Source: Chromatiaceae bacterium (GTDB taxonomy: Bacteria; Pseudomonadota; Gammaproteobacteria; Chromatiales; Chromatiaceae). From it: a DNA stretch of 64,000 nucleotides. The DNA is taken from assembly GCA_016714645.1 (NCBI GenBank), contig JADKCI010000002.1, positions 952,051 to 1,016,050 on the forward strand. Reading direction: 5' to 3'. The notes under the pieces are model-generated. The model searched no databases and was not told the origin of the DNA. It saw only the letters and a list, made by a program, of their open reading frames with translations. A program made the position numbers and the translations under genes. Below are positions 1 through 9,235 of the stretch, in pieces (position 1 is the first letter of the stretch; every line of letters starts with the position of its first letter).

Positions 1-431
1 TGCGCATCAGTGGTGGCGAGATGCGGGTCCTGGTGAACCGGGGCTGGATTCCGGCCGACACCCAGGGCCAGGCTACGCCAGCACCGGTCCCGCCGGGCGA
101 GGTCCGGGTGACGGGCCAGACCCACATCCCAGCTGCACCGGCCCTGGCTCTCCACGCCGGTTCGAATGCGGCAAAGGGTTGGGGAGGGCGTTGGCCCTAT
201 CTGACGGTGGACCTCTATCGGGCAATGGTCGCCTATCCCCTCCAGCCGGTGGTCATGCTTTTGGACCCGGCCGAGGGGGGTGGCTTTGTCCGTGACTGGC
301 CTCGTGAACTGCCAAAAGAAGGGATGCATCTGGGCTATGCGATCCAGTGGTTCGCCTTCGCGGTCATTGTCCTGGTCATCTGGGTACGTCTCAGCCTGGC
401 AAAAAGCGGCGGGCACGAGGTTTCCCCATGA
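1..431 (+). CDS. SURF1 family cytochrome c oxidase assembly protein, 3' part
   Basis: C-terminal part of a SURF1/Shy1-type inner-membrane assembly factor, which helps insert heme a into subunit I of aa3-type cytochrome c oxidase. The frame is open from base 3 and the true start lies outside the window. Visible marks are the RVLVNRGWIP segment, typical of the periplasmic beta-rich domain, and the family C-terminal signature HLGYAIQWFAFA, which opens the second membrane helix; a short basic cytosolic tail follows. The stop overlaps the next start (ATGA at 428-431), so the genes are translationally coupled. Oxidase structural genes are expected just upstream. Confidence 0.9.
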   Translation, partial: RISGGEMRVLVNRGWIPADTQGQATPAPVPPGEVRVTGQTHIPAAPALALHAGSNAAKGWGGRWPYLTVDLYRAMVAYPLQPVVMLLDPAEGGGFVRDWPRELPKEGMHLGYAIQWFAFAVIVLVIWVRLSLAKSGGHEVSP

Positions 432-1090
432 GCTCGGCGGAGGCTGCCAAACCCAACACCAGCGAGGGAACCGATTCCAAGCGGCGTCTGAAGCCCCTGC
501 TGGTGATGATTGCCATCTTTGCGGCGCCTTCCCTGGGGGCCTGGTTTCTGTACTTCAACCCGGAATACCTGCCCAGCGGGCGCGCCAATCAGGGGGAGCT
601 TATCTCCCCGGTGGTTCCCATCCCCGCCCGTCTGGAGCTGATTACCCCGGAGGGTGCCCCCTTGGATCGGGAGGCCCTGATGGGCAGGTGGACTCTGGTT
701 TTTCTGACCGGTCGGGACTGCCCCGCACCTTGTCAGTCACGGCTCAGGGATCTAAGGCAGATCCGTCTCGCCCTCGGGGAGGGGAGTCTGAGCACGGAGC
801 GGCTCCTGATCATGGTGGACCCGGATGGGCAGGGGATGGACGCTGAGCTGGCGCGGGAATTTGGGGGCATGCGGGTGGCGCGGACGGATGTGGCGGGTGG
901 GAAAGAGTTGCTGGACCTCCTGGGGCAGGGCGACTCCGCCCTCGGCCGAATTTATATCCTTGATCCCATGGGCAATTTGATGATGCGGTATGCATCGGAT
1001 GCCCCGGCGAAAGATACCCTTAAAGACATGGGGCGCCTCATCAAGGCCTCCCGAAACTGGATAAAAGGTGCAGGCTATGGCCACAAGTGA
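428..1090 (+). CDS. thioredoxin-fold cytochrome oxidase assembly protein
   Basis: Protein of about 220 residues with one N-terminal membrane helix (about residues 20-40, after a charged lead) and a periplasmic domain resembling SCO/thioredoxin folds. A DCPAPC motif follows a strand-like WTLVFLTG segment, so two cysteines are spaced CxxxC as in SCO proteins, but the downstream copper-ligand His of true SCO1 is not evident. Proteins of this type commonly sit between SURF1 and heme A synthesis genes and are annotated only as cytochrome-oxidase-associated. The start at 428 overlaps the SURF1 stop; an open stretch upstream to 347 is shadow. A role in copper or thiol handling for the CuA site is inferred. 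Confidence 0.75.
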   Translation: MSSAEAAKPNTSEGTDSKRRLKPLLVMIAIFAAPSLGAWFLYFNPEYLPSGRANQGELISPVVPIPARLELITPEGAPLDREALMGRWTLVFLTGRDCPAPCQSRLRDLRQIRLALGEGSLSTERLLIMVDPDGQGMDAELAREFGGMRVARTDVAGGKELLDLLGQGDSALGRIYILDPMGNLMMRYASDAPAKDTLKDMGRLIKASRNWIKGAGYGHK

Positions 1091-1982
1091 GATCACCCTG
1101 ACCAAGTCCCAGGAACTGGCCTGGAGACGCTACTACGACCTGACCAAACCCAAGGTGGTGGCGCTCATCCTGTTCACCGCTCTGGTGGGGATGCTCCTGT
1201 CCACCCCGGGGATGGTCCCCGTGCAGCCCCTGTTCTTCGGACTGCTGGGCATCGGGCTAGCCTCGGCGGCCGGGGCGGCCCTGAACCACGTGGTCGATCA
1301 ACGCATCGATGGCATCATGGAACGTACCCGCAACCGGCCACTGCCCAGCGGCGACCTTGACGCCCCTCACGCCTTGGGCTTTGCCCTGGTGCTGGTCGCC
1401 TTGTCCATGCTGATCCTGACGACCCTGGTCAATGCCCTGACCGCCGCCTTAACCTTCGCCGCCTTCATCGGTTACGCCGTCATTTATACGAGCTATCTCA
1501 AGCGGGCCACGCCCCAAAATATCGTCTGGGGCGGCATCGCGGGGGCGGCTCCGCCCCTGCTCGGTTGGACCGCCATCACTGGGGAGGTCGGCGGCTTTGG
1601 TTTACTGCTCGTCATGATCATCTTTCTCTGGACCCCCCCACATTTCTGGGCCTTGGCCATCAAACGCCGCGCCGAGTATGCCAAGGCGGGCATCCCCATG
1701 CTCCCCGTGACCCACGGTGTGGAATTCACCAAGCAGCAAATCCTGATCTACACCCTGATGCTCCTGATCGTCTCACTCATGCCATTTCTAGGGCATATGG
1801 CGGGGCTCTTATATTTGGGTGGGGCCCTGGTTCTGGGTACGCGCTTCGTCTATTTCGCCCTGCGTCTCTGGCTCGGCGAAGGCGATGGCATGGCGATGCC
1901 CACCTTCCTCTATTCCATCCGGTATCTGATGTGGCTGTTCGGGGTACTGCTGGCGGATCATTACGTGATGGCGCTCATTTAG
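1077..1982 (+). CDS. ctaB: protoheme IX farnesyltransferase (heme O synthase)
   Basis: UbiA-superfamily prenyltransferase that adds a farnesyl group to protoheme IX to make heme O, the precursor of heme A. The length of about 301 residues and a string of hydrophobic helices fit the family. The first Asp-rich motif is visible as NHVVDQRID followed by RTRNRPLPSG, and a second polar loop contains YTSYLKR. ATG 1077 is preferred over GTG 1068 because AAGG at 1064-1067 is then well spaced. It overlaps the previous gene by 14 bases. Its stop overlaps by 3 bases the stop of the convergent heme-copper gene. Confidence 0.95.
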   Translation: MATSEITLTKSQELAWRRYYDLTKPKVVALILFTALVGMLLSTPGMVPVQPLFFGLLGIGLASAAGAALNHVVDQRIDGIMERTRNRPLPSGDLDAPHALGFALVLVALSMLILTTLVNALTAALTFAAFIGYAVIYTSYLKRATPQNIVWGGIAGAAPPLLGWTAITGEVGGFGLLLVMIIFLWTPPHFWALAIKRRAEYAKAGIPMLPVTHGVEFTKQQILIYTLMLLIVSLMPFLGHMAGLLYLGGALVLGTRFVYFALRLWLGEGDGMAMPTFLYSIRYLMWLFGVLLADHYVMALI

Positions 1983-3361
1983 GCCCCGATGCGTGGGGGC
2001 TGGGGGCGGACGGCAAAGGCCTTAAGGACCACCAGGACAAAGAGGATGCCACCGATGACGGCCAGCAAACCTCCGATTCCCATGACTCCCATGGCGGCTT
2101 TGGCCGACCAGGTATCGAGGCCTTGGGCGGCACCGGCGGTTTTGCGCTGGATACCCATGGCCCCGGAGGCCGCCAAACCGCCGATGTGTAGCAACTGCCC
2201 GCTGCCGTAGACCCAGGGTTGCACCCTCGCCATCCAGCCGGCGGGGGGGGCCAGGCCAAGGGTGGGGAGCAGGTGGTAGGTCAGACCCATCAGGGCTAGG
2301 GTCACGCCGACGATGGACCCGTGGTAATGGGCCGGGATGATGGTATTCACCCCGGAGATGGCCACCGCCAGCACCCCGCCGGCGGCGAATAGGGTCAAGG
2401 AGGCGGCGAGGGCCCGGGACTCTGGGCGCGGGGATGGGTCCCGGGTTGAGCCGCGGCGGCGGATCAGGGCAATCACCAGCAAGATGCCAAGGGGGATCAC
2501 GGCCAGACCATTGCCAAACTGCATCAGGCGGGTAAAGGCGATCCGGGCTTCCCCAGTACCGGGGGGATAGAGGGTGTGAATCAGGGGTACGGCCAGGAGG
2601 GGCAGGACGCCAAGGATCAGGACACCCGAAAGCCAGCGGTCGGGCAATGCCAGGGGGTACCCCAGGTCGCGGGCGAGCCAGAGCCAGGCAATCAGCATGA
2701 TCTGGGTATAGACGAATTGGAGGACATGGCCGGGTCCCCAGAACAGGAGTTCGTAAGAGATCCCAGTGCCTGTCTGGGCCAGGTCGATCCATGACCAGAT
2801 CAGAGAAATAGCGGCAATCAGTGTCGCGAAGGCGGCGGTTGCGCCGCCGACGGCAATGGGATCGATGAGTCTGATCCTTGGCACAGCCCCCAAGAGATAG
2901 GCGGAGACCTGCAGTAGACTGCCAAGGGCGAAAAGACCGAGGCCCCAGAAGAAGACGGGGGCATCCAGGACGGGGACATAGTTGTTAAGTTCGCGTGCGC
3001 TGGCCCCCAGAAAGGGCGCGGCCGCGACCAGGAGGCAACCGAGGGTTGCTCCCGCCAAGCCGAGCCGCGACAACTCGAGACGGATGCCGGGGGCAAGGCC
3101 CCAGATCACCCCGGCGAAGGCGAGGAACCAGATCAGGATCGACTGATCGACATGCACCACCAAGGCCGTGCGGAAGAAATCCTGGGAGGGGAAGAGCCAC
3201 GCCAGTCCTGGGGTGCGTGCCAGGACCAGCAGGATGGCAAAGATCCCGGCCAGCGCCAGCGCCAGGACCCCGAGCCCCAGCCAGCCTCGCGCCAAGGGGA
3301 GGGCAGGGTGCCTCGCCACCGCCTCGGTATGCGCGCCCAAAGCCGTTTTCAGATCCGCCAT
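1979..3361 (-). CDS. heme-copper oxidase subunit I homologue, variant CuB site
   Basis: About 460 residues with roughly 12 membrane helices, resembling short ba3/NorB-like subunit I proteins. Ligand-type residues visible: a His in helix 2 (VVHVDQS), a His in the helix 6 motif WGPGHVLQFVY, and a His-x-His pair in the late helix (IPAHYHGSIVG). At the helix 7 position where oxidases carry adjacent His-His, the sequence reads LIHTLYPPG, so one expected CuB ligand appears to be Ile. It is antisense between ctaB and COX15, with its 5' end 53 bases from the divergent COX15 start. It could be a divergent oxidase or NO reductase subunit, or a non-catalytic heme protein linked to assembly. ATG 3361 is chosen over GTG 3373. 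Confidence 0.75.
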   Translation of the reverse strand: MADLKTALGAHTEAVARHPALPLARGWLGLGVLALALAGIFAILLVLARTPGLAWLFPSQDFFRTALVVHVDQSILIWFLAFAGVIWGLAPGIRLELSRLGLAGATLGCLLVAAAPFLGASARELNNYVPVLDAPVFFWGLGLFALGSLLQVSAYLLGAVPRIRLIDPIAVGGATAAFATLIAAISLIWSWIDLAQTGTGISYELLFWGPGHVLQFVYTQIMLIAWLWLARDLGYPLALPDRWLSGVLILGVLPLLAVPLIHTLYPPGTGEARIAFTRLMQFGNGLAVIPLGILLVIALIRRRGSTRDPSPRPESRALAASLTLFAAGGVLAVAISGVNTIIPAHYHGSIVGVTLALMGLTYHLLPTLGLAPPAGWMARVQPWVYGSGQLLHIGGLAASGAMGIQRKTAGAAQGLDTWSAKAAMGVMGIGGLLAVIGGILFVLVVLKAFAVRPQPPRIGA

Positions 3362-3414
3362 GACATTTACCACCCTGATGTTGTCGAACCGTTCATTCTA
3401 GGAGATAGCCCCAC

Positions 3415-4473
3415 ATGAAGCGAAGCAGATTTGCCGCCCTTGCCGCCTTGGCGGCGGTATTGGCCTTAGCCGTCATCATGCTGGGAGCTTATGTACGCCT
3501 ATCCCACGCCGGGCTGGGGTGCCCGGACTGGCCCGGCTGTTATGGCCGTCTGGCCGCGCCCAGCCATCCCGAGGCGTTGGCCGAGGCCAATGCAGCCTTC
3601 CCCGAACGCCCGGTTCATACCGCCAAGGCCTGGAAGGAGATGGTCCACCGCTATCTGGCCAGTGGCTTGGGGCTGGTCATCCTGATCCTGGCGGGGTTTG
3701 CCTGGGCCGGGCGGCGCGCGGGTCTCCCCGTCGGCCTGCCCACCCTGCTGGTGGGCTTGGTCGCATTCCAGGGCTTGCTGGGGATGTGGACCGTCACCCT
3801 GCTTGTCAACCCGACTATCGTGACCCTGCACCTGGCGGGTGGTTTGGCCACGTTGGCCTTGCTGTGGTGGTTGACCCTGCGCCAGGGGCGACTCTTCTAT
3901 GCAGTCGTCCCGTCTGAATTAGCGGCCTTGCGGCCCTGGGCCTGGCTGGGGTTGGGGCTGGTCTGCGTCCAAATTTTGCTTGGCGGCTGGACGAGTACCC
4001 ACTACGCCGCCCTTGCCTGCCCGGATTTTCCTAGCTGCCATGGCGGCGAATGGTGGCCTAGGGCGGATTTCACGGCAGGCTTCAGCCTGTTACGCCCCGT
4101 CGGCGTGGACTACGAGGGCGGGGTTCTGGACGGTCCGGCGCGGACGGCGATCCACCTGACACACCGTGCCGGGGCCCTGATCGTCTTTTTGTATCTCGGC
4201 AGCCTCGCCCTACTCCTGTTGCGTCGGGCCCGCTACCCCGTGCAACGCCACCTGGCCCAGACCCTGATCCTCGCATTGGTGTTGCAGGTGGGTCTCGGCA
4301 TTGCCAACATAGTCACAAAGTTGCCACTGGATTTGGCGGTAGCCCACAACGGTGGGGCCGCCTTGCTCCTGCTAGCCCTACTGACCTTAATACATGCCTT
4401 GTACCCCTCCGGCGAGTCCGGACCGGACCGCACCTACCGGGATCGGCTGGCCAGGGTGCGGGGTGCATCATGA
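3415..4473 (+). CDS. ctaA: heme A synthase, COX15/CtaA family
   Basis: Inner-membrane monooxygenase converting heme O to heme A. The length of 352 residues with eight predicted helices arranged as two four-helix halves matches bacterial type COX15. Diagnostic motifs: the first loop AYVRLSHAGLGCPDWPGC with a second Cys-rich loop (ACPDFPSCHGG) in the other half, and heme-ligand His residues in HRYLASGLG and HLTHRAGALIV. The next gene starts within its last codons (ATG 4470), so it is coupled to sco1. Together with ctaB it completes the heme A pathway in this window. Confidence 0.95.
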   Translation: MKRSRFAALAALAAVLALAVIMLGAYVRLSHAGLGCPDWPGCYGRLAAPSHPEALAEANAAFPERPVHTAKAWKEMVHRYLASGLGLVILILAGFAWAGRRAGLPVGLPTLLVGLVAFQGLLGMWTVTLLVNPTIVTLHLAGGLATLALLWWLTLRQGRLFYAVVPSELAALRPWAWLGLGLVCVQILLGGWTSTHYAALACPDFPSCHGGEWWPRADFTAGFSLLRPVGVDYEGGVLDGPARTAIHLTHRAGALIVFLYLGSLALLLLRRARYPVQRHLAQTLILALVLQVGLGIANIVTKLPLDLAVAHNGGAALLLLALLTLIHALYPSGESGPDRTYRDRLARVRGAS

Positions 4474-5161
4474 GCCCGAAATCGTCCCAATCCGGCTTCA
4501 CTGCACCGGTCGTCGTGGCGGTGGCTTTACTCACGGCGTTGGTGGGGCTTTGGTGGGGTGCCGATTGGTATGGGCATCGCCGTGCTGGGCCGAGCCCCGT
4601 GCCCGCCCAACTTCAGGCCGGGACCGTGCTGCCTTGGCCCAAGGCGCTGACCCCATTCATCATGACAGACCAAGACGGACGCGAGATGACTGAGGCGGCA
4701 CTGCGTGGCAAATGGACTTTCGCGGCTATCGGCTATACCACCTGCCCCGATATCTGTCCCATGACCCTGGCAACCTTCGTTGCACTCCATCAGCGGATAG
4801 GCGCGACGGCGGGCGGACAGGGGCCGCAATTCCTCTTCATCTCCGTGGATCCCGAGCGCGACACCCCCGAAAGGTTTGCCCAATACGTGCATCATTTCCA
4901 CCCCGATTTTCTGGGAGCCACCGGTTCCGAGGAGGTCCTTAAGGGGTGACCCGTGATCTTGGCGCCCTTTATGTGCGGGTCAACGACCCGCAAAGCGCTC
5001 TTGGATATACCATGGACCATTCCGCTTCCATCTACTTGATCGACCCCAAGGGCCAGTTGGCCGCGATCTTCAGTGCGCCTCACGACCCGACACTGATGGG
5101 GCAAGACTTCATGGCCCTCGTCCACGCTGCCAGACCACAAACCCAAATCCTAGGAAAATAA
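4470..5161 (+). CDS. SCO1/SenC family copper chaperone, frameshifted as read
   Basis: Membrane-anchored thioredoxin-fold protein that delivers copper to the CuA site of cytochrome c oxidase. One N-terminal helix, then the copper motif TTCPDICPMTL and, in the second part, the conserved His in TMDHSASIYLIDPKG. The frame ends at TGA 4947-4949 after EEVLKG, while the remainder (TRDLGALYVRV onward) continues in another frame from 4946. One additional G in the run GGGG at 4943-4946 would restore an uninterrupted product of about 230 residues, the normal family length. This is either a recent mutation or a homopolymer sequencing error; the latter is favoured because other genes here show the same defect. 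Confidence 0.85.
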
Positions 5162-5175
5162 TGGAGGATACCCTC

Positions 5176-5955
5176 ATGTCACCTGCCGCAATGGCCCATC
5201 GGGACACCCGCCCCCAGGTCAATAAGATCACCTTCGACAACCCCTGGGCATGGCTTGCCAAAGGTTGGAATGACTTGATCCGCGCCCCACGCTTCAGCCT
5301 GCTCTATGGCGCCTTTTTTGTCTTGATCAGCTATCTGCTGACCCTTGGCCTGATGGCGGAGAAGATGTTCTTCATCATCCCGCCCCTGGCCGCGGGTTTT
5401 TTTCTGGTCGCGCCCTTGCTGGGGATTGGTCTCTACCAGATCAGCAAGAATCTGGAGAAGGGTCAGGAGTTGAAGTTCTGCCAGGCCATCGAGGCATGGA
5501 AGCGTAACGAGGTGCAACTCAGCGCCATGGGCTTGATGCTCGTCATGGTGTTGCTCTTGTGGATGCTGGCTGGCCTGCTGGTGTTCGCCCTCCTCTACGA
5601 TCTGCCCGTGCCGACCTTGGAAAACTTCATACCCGTGGTATTCCTGTCCGGAGACAGCCCGGTCTTTCTCATATCCGGTATCCTGGTCGGTGCTGTCATT
5701 GCCGGCTTTACCTTCGCGATTAGCGCTATCACGGTCCCCATGCTGATGGATCGCGACGTCAACGTCCTAACGGCCATGCAAACCAGTATCGAGGCGGTAC
5801 GCGTCAACTGGCAGGCGATGACCCTATGGGCCTGTTTGATCGTGATGTTCGTTGGGATTGGAATCATGACCTTCTACATCGGTCTACTGGTGACCATGCC
5901 CTTGGTGGGTCATGCCACCTGGCACGCCTACCGGGATCTGGTTCCATCGGACTGA
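5176..5955 (+). CDS. DUF2189 family membrane protein
   Basis: About 259 residues with a soluble N-terminus (NPWAWLAKGWNDLIRAP), then about six hydrophobic helices in the DUF2189 pattern, which includes FLVAPLLGIGLYQISK. Members are often found next to cytochrome c oxidase genes and their function is unknown. ATG 5176 has GGAGG at 5163-5167 at good spacing, better than ATG 5161. It follows sco1 with little gap and is probably co-transcribed with the oxidase assembly genes, which suggests a role in the respiratory membrane; that role is inference from position only. Confidence 0.85.
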   Translation: MSPAAMAHRDTRPQVNKITFDNPWAWLAKGWNDLIRAPRFSLLYGAFFVLISYLLTLGLMAEKMFFIIPPLAAGFFLVAPLLGIGLYQISKNLEKGQELKFCQAIEAWKRNEVQLSAMGLMLVMVLLLWMLAGLLVFALLYDLPVPTLENFIPVVFLSGDSPVFLISGILVGAVIAGFTFAISAITVPMLMDRDVNVLTAMQTSIEAVRVNWQAMTLWACLIVMFVGIGIMTFYIGLLVTMPLVGHATWHAYRDLVPSD

Positions 5956-5968
5956 AGTGATTAACCCT

Positions 5969-6196
5969 ATGTCAAACCGACAAAATTCTCCTGAATCCTA
6001 CCCACCGCTCCCCATCCCGGAGCAAGCCTCCCTGGGTACCGACAAGGGTTCCAGGGTACTGATGTGGATCTCTGGCGTGGGTTTGGTGGCCCTGCTGATC
6101 GCGATCGTGGTTGTCCTGTGGCAGGAAAAACCCGCAGCTCCGCCCTCTGGAGATGCCGCAATTGCCCCCGCCCTCAGCCAGCCCATCCCCCGATAG
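5969..6196 (+). CDS. small single-helix membrane protein, unknown function
   Basis: A 75-residue protein with a polar, Pro/Ser-rich N-terminus, one membrane helix (about residues 28-50, SGVGLVALLIAIVVVLW) and a short Pro/Ala-rich C-terminal tail. It lies 13 bases after the DUF2189 gene and is probably the last gene of the oxidase-assembly transcript. No family was recognised. Small single-helix proteins are common beside oxidase operons, but nothing in the sequence assigns a role. It could also be an uncharacterised lineage-specific peptide. Confidence 0.55.
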   Translation: MSNRQNSPESYPPLPIPEQASLGTDKGSRVLMWISGVGLVALLIAIVVVLWQEKPAAPPSGDAAIAPALSQPIPR

Positions 6197-6332
6197 CCAG
6201 GAGGCGCGAGGGCCGGGTGATGCGTGATGGGTGGCGGGGGGGTGTCGACAACCGGGATGCTGTCGCCAAGCCGACAGGGAGGTCTGCACGGCGTCCCCCG
6301 CCAGCCCCCCCGGGATAGCCGCACACTCAGGC

Positions 6333-6737
6333 TCAGAGGCGAGGCACCAGCCCCTTCATCACAAGATCGGTGAGGCTCACCACCCCCAGCACCTCACGAT
6401 CTTTTACCACCGGCGCCCGGCTCAGGTCGAAGCGGTCGAAGAGGCGGGCGCAATAGCGGATATCCATATCGGGATGGACGGTGATGGCCGGCTTGACCAT
6501 GATCTCGTAGATGTTGACCCGGTCCGGGGCCCGGTCCTTGGCCAGCACCTCCCGGGCGATATCGGACAGGACGACGATGCCCAGTTCATCGTGCTCGCTG
6601 CGCGGCTTGACGATGAGGGTCTTGGTATCGACGTGGCGCATGGCCTCCAGGGCGGCGGCCACCGTCGCCATGCCATCGACCAGGTCGAAATGGGGCTTCA
6701 TGACCTCGCGGACGCGAATCAGGGGTCGGTTATTCAT
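6333..6737 (-). CDS. tandem CBS domain protein
   Basis: A 134-residue protein made of two CBS domains (about residues 8-65 and 75-130) with no attached enzyme or transporter. Motifs include VREVMKPHFDLV and YEIMVKPAITVHPDM at the domain starts and GVVSLTDLVMKGLV at the end. Stand-alone CBS pairs bind adenine nucleotides and tune partner proteins. It lies 64 bases downstream of the RCK potassium channel on the same strand, so regulation of K+ flux by nucleotide status is a reasonable inference but is not shown by the sequence. Confidence 0.85.
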   Translation of the reverse strand: MNNRPLIRVREVMKPHFDLVDGMATVAAALEAMRHVDTKTLIVKPRSEHDELGIVVLSDIAREVLAKDRAPDRVNIYEIMVKPAITVHPDMDIRYCARLFDRFDLSRAPVVKDREVLGVVSLTDLVMKGLVPRL

Positions 6738-6801
6738 GGTGTGGTTGTCCTCCGCGAGGATGCCGTGAGTTTAGGGACCGGGTAACGGATTGAGTCGAGA
6801 C

Positions 6802-8457
6802 TTAGGCGTGGGGTGCCGCCAGGGGCGCGGTTTGAAATTCGCGCTGAAAACGCTCCAGATCCTGGATAGTTCCACAGACGAGGAGCGCGTCGTCCGGACG
6901 GATCTGGAAATCGTTGGCAAATTCCATCAGCGCCTGCCCGCCCCGTTCAATGGCGATGATGTTCGCGCCTGACCTTTCACGCACCTCGGTACGCCAGGGA
7001 TGCCAGCCTTCCAGGTTGCCGACGCCCAGCCGGGTGATTCTGATACCGTTCTCAACGGGTACTAATTGCTCGTCGAGCAGGTGATAGGCCAGAATCTTGC
7101 CGGCTACCTCCCCTTCCGAGATGGCGAAGTCGGCGCCGGAACGGTACATCCGTTCGGTGTTGTGGCTGCGACTGACGCGGACGATCAAGGGCACTTCCGG
7201 GGCATAGTCGCGGACCGCGGCGGTGGCAAAGATGGCCTCGCTGTCATCGCTCAGGGCCAGGATGATGGCGCTGGCCTCGCGCACCTGGGCCTGCTTGAGC
7301 GTGGCGAATTCGAGTATGTTGCCCACGACATCAACCCCGGCGGTTAGCCGGATGTCGATGACGGTGCAGGTCTCCCCGACATCTTTCAGCATCTGCGCGA
7401 CTTTGAAGCCGACGGCGCCGTAACCCGCGACGACGATCGGCCCGGAGCGTCGGATCGGCATGGCCATACGTTCGACTTTCTCCAGATTGGCGAGGGGGCC
7501 CACCACGATCAGAATGGCCCCAGCCCTGAGCAGGGTGTCCGGGCCTTGAGTCGTCGTGAAGGCGCCGCCATGCCACTGTCCAATGACGGATACGCCGTGT
7601 TGGTGGCGGAGATGCAGTTCCCCAAGCCTTTTTTCGGCCAGGGGGCTGTTGGGGCGAATGCGAAACTCGGTGAGCCCGATTTTGGTGCCGAGGAGATGCA
7701 TGCCCTCGGCGGGCGGGCTGATGCGCAGGCTGGCCCGCGAGGCGAGGGCACCGCCCAGCACGTGGGCGGGCGTGAAGACATCGGTGGCGCCGAGCCGCAA
7801 CATGGGCGCCCGATAGAGGGGTTCCCGGGCCAGCGCGAAGATCTGTCCGGTAAATCCTGCCTCGCGCGCCAGAATGGTACAGGTGGCGTTGGCATGATCG
7901 TTACCCAGGGTCACGACCGCCCGGGCGTCCTTAACGTTGGCCAGCACCGAGGGGTCTTGGCCCAGCTTACCAAAAACCACGTTAAATTTGCGATCCCGCA
8001 GGGTTTGCGCCAATTGCATGTCTTCTTCGTAGATGACGAAGGGCGTTCCGGAGCGCTGGAATTCCACCAGCAGGGATTCGATGGCTGGGCCATGACGGTA
8101 AAAGAGGACCTTGCCCGCCATGGCCGGCAACTGGCGGGGCAGGCGCGTCTGGAAGCGTTCCTCCAGGTAGGGCAACAGAAAAATGGGGAAAATCAGAAAG
8201 ACCAGAAACTGGCCCATGATTTGGCCCAGGATGACGAAGAGGGCGAAGACCGGGTGTTGCCAATGGCTATCATTGCCATAGCCGGTAGTGGTCAGGGTTT
8301 CCGATGCCCATTGCAGGCTTTCCAGGAAGGTGCGGGGCGCCCCCTCGAAGTGTTCCATGCCCGTCATATAAATCAAGGCCATGATGACGAGCGTGGCGGG
8401 CAGGGCGGCCACAAAGAGGAGCAGACGCTGAGTCGATCGCGAGATTTTTCTTGCCAT
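6802..8457 (-). CDS. potassium channel with two RCK (TrkA-N/TrkA-C) regions
   Basis: 551 residues. The N-terminus has two membrane helices flanking a pore loop with the K+ filter-like motif TTTGYGND (about residues 57-64). A large cytosolic part follows, with two TrkA-N/TrkA-C repeats. The first Rossmann unit is degenerate (VLFYRHGPAIESL), and the second keeps the nucleotide motif GYGAVG. This is the architecture of MthK/Kch-like channels but with the two RCK units on one chain. It is downstream of kdpE on the same strand, probably in one transcript. Likely role: ligand-gated K+ conductance balancing the TrkHA uptake system encoded divergently. Confidence 0.85.
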   Translation of the reverse strand: MARKISRSTQRLLLFVAALPATLVIMALIYMTGMEHFEGAPRTFLESLQWASETLTTTGYGNDSHWQHPVFALFVILGQIMGQFLVFLIFPIFLLPYLEERFQTRLPRQLPAMAGKVLFYRHGPAIESLLVEFQRSGTPFVIYEEDMQLAQTLRDRKFNVVFGKLGQDPSVLANVKDARAVVTLGNDHANATCTILAREAGFTGQIFALAREPLYRAPMLRLGATDVFTPAHVLGGALASRASLRISPPAEGMHLLGTKIGLTEFRIRPNSPLAEKRLGELHLRHQHGVSVIGQWHGGAFTTTQGPDTLLRAGAILIVVGPLANLEKVERMAMPIRRSGPIVVAGYGAVGFKVAQMLKDVGETCTVIDIRLTAGVDVVGNILEFATLKQAQVREASAIILALSDDSEAIFATAAVRDYAPEVPLIVRVSRSHNTERMYRSGADFAISEGEVAGKILAYHLLDEQLVPVENGIRITRLGVGNLEGWHPWRTEVRERSGANIIAIERGGQALMEFANDFQIRPDDALLVCGTIQDLERFQREFQTAPLAAPHA

Positions 8458-8537
8458 GGGTGGATAAGGGCCGCAAATTCAGGAGGTGGGTGGCTTGAGG
8501 CGAGGCTGGGAGGCTTGGCGGGTTGGGCCGAGGATCA

Positions 8538-9235
8538 TCAGACCGCCAACCGATAGCCGATGCCCTGGACCGTCAGGATGAAGCGCGGATGCATGGGGTC
8601 GTCGCCCAATTTTTGCCGCAGATGACCCACGAGGACGCGCAGGTAATGGGTGTCCTCCTGGTGACCGCTGCCCCAGACCTCGCGAAGGATTTGCTCATGG
8701 GTCAGGACCTGGCCCTGGCTCGCCACGAGGAGGGCGAGGAGGGCGAATTCCTTCCGCGACAGGGGCACCGGGGCGCCATCAACCATGACCTCGCGCCGCC
8801 CCAGATCCACCCGCAACCCGGGAGACTCGAAGAGGGCCGAGGCCGCCGCCTGGCGTTCCTCCTTGCGCAGCAGCACCCGGACCCGCGCCATGAGTTCGCC
8901 GATGCCAAAGGGTTTGGTGACATAGTCGTTGGCGCCCGCGTCCAGGGCCTGAATCTTCTCGGTCTCGAGGCCCGCACCGACAGTACCAGGATGGGAATGG
9001 CCGACCAGGCTCGCAGGCGACGGATGAAATCCAGGCCATCGAGGTCGGGCAGACCCAGGTCCAGGATGACCAGGTGGGGGGGCGTGGCCGCGCAGAGGTT
9101 GAGGCCTTCCTCGCCGAGGCGCGCCTCCCACACCCGGTAGCCCTGAGCCTCCAGGCTGATGCGCACGAATTTGCGGATCTGCGCCTCGTCCTCGACGATC
9201 AGCAGTGTCTCCACCCCATCCTTGCTGGCGGTCAT
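8538..9235 (-). CDS. kdpE: KdpE-like response regulator, frameshifted as read
   Basis: OmpR/PhoB-class regulator with an N-terminal receiver (TLLIVEDEAQIRKF, phospho-acceptor region VILDLGLPDLDG) and a C-terminal winged helix (SRKEFALLALLV to RFILTVQGIGYRL). The receiver breaks near 8970-8985: the frame reading IPILVLSVRA is replaced by one reading GLETEKIQALDAGANDYVTKP. One extra G in the run at the junction restores VRGLETEKI, as expected for KdpE. ATG 9235 overlaps the kdpD stop (ATGA). With no kdpFABC in the window, its targets are probably the neighbouring potassium genes. The break is judged a likely sequencing indel. Confidence 0.85.

Noticed and set aside
7546..8556. Plus-strand open frame antisense to the RCK channel
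   Set aside because: No recognisable domain, and it runs across two minus-strand genes; explained by codon bias of the opposite strand.
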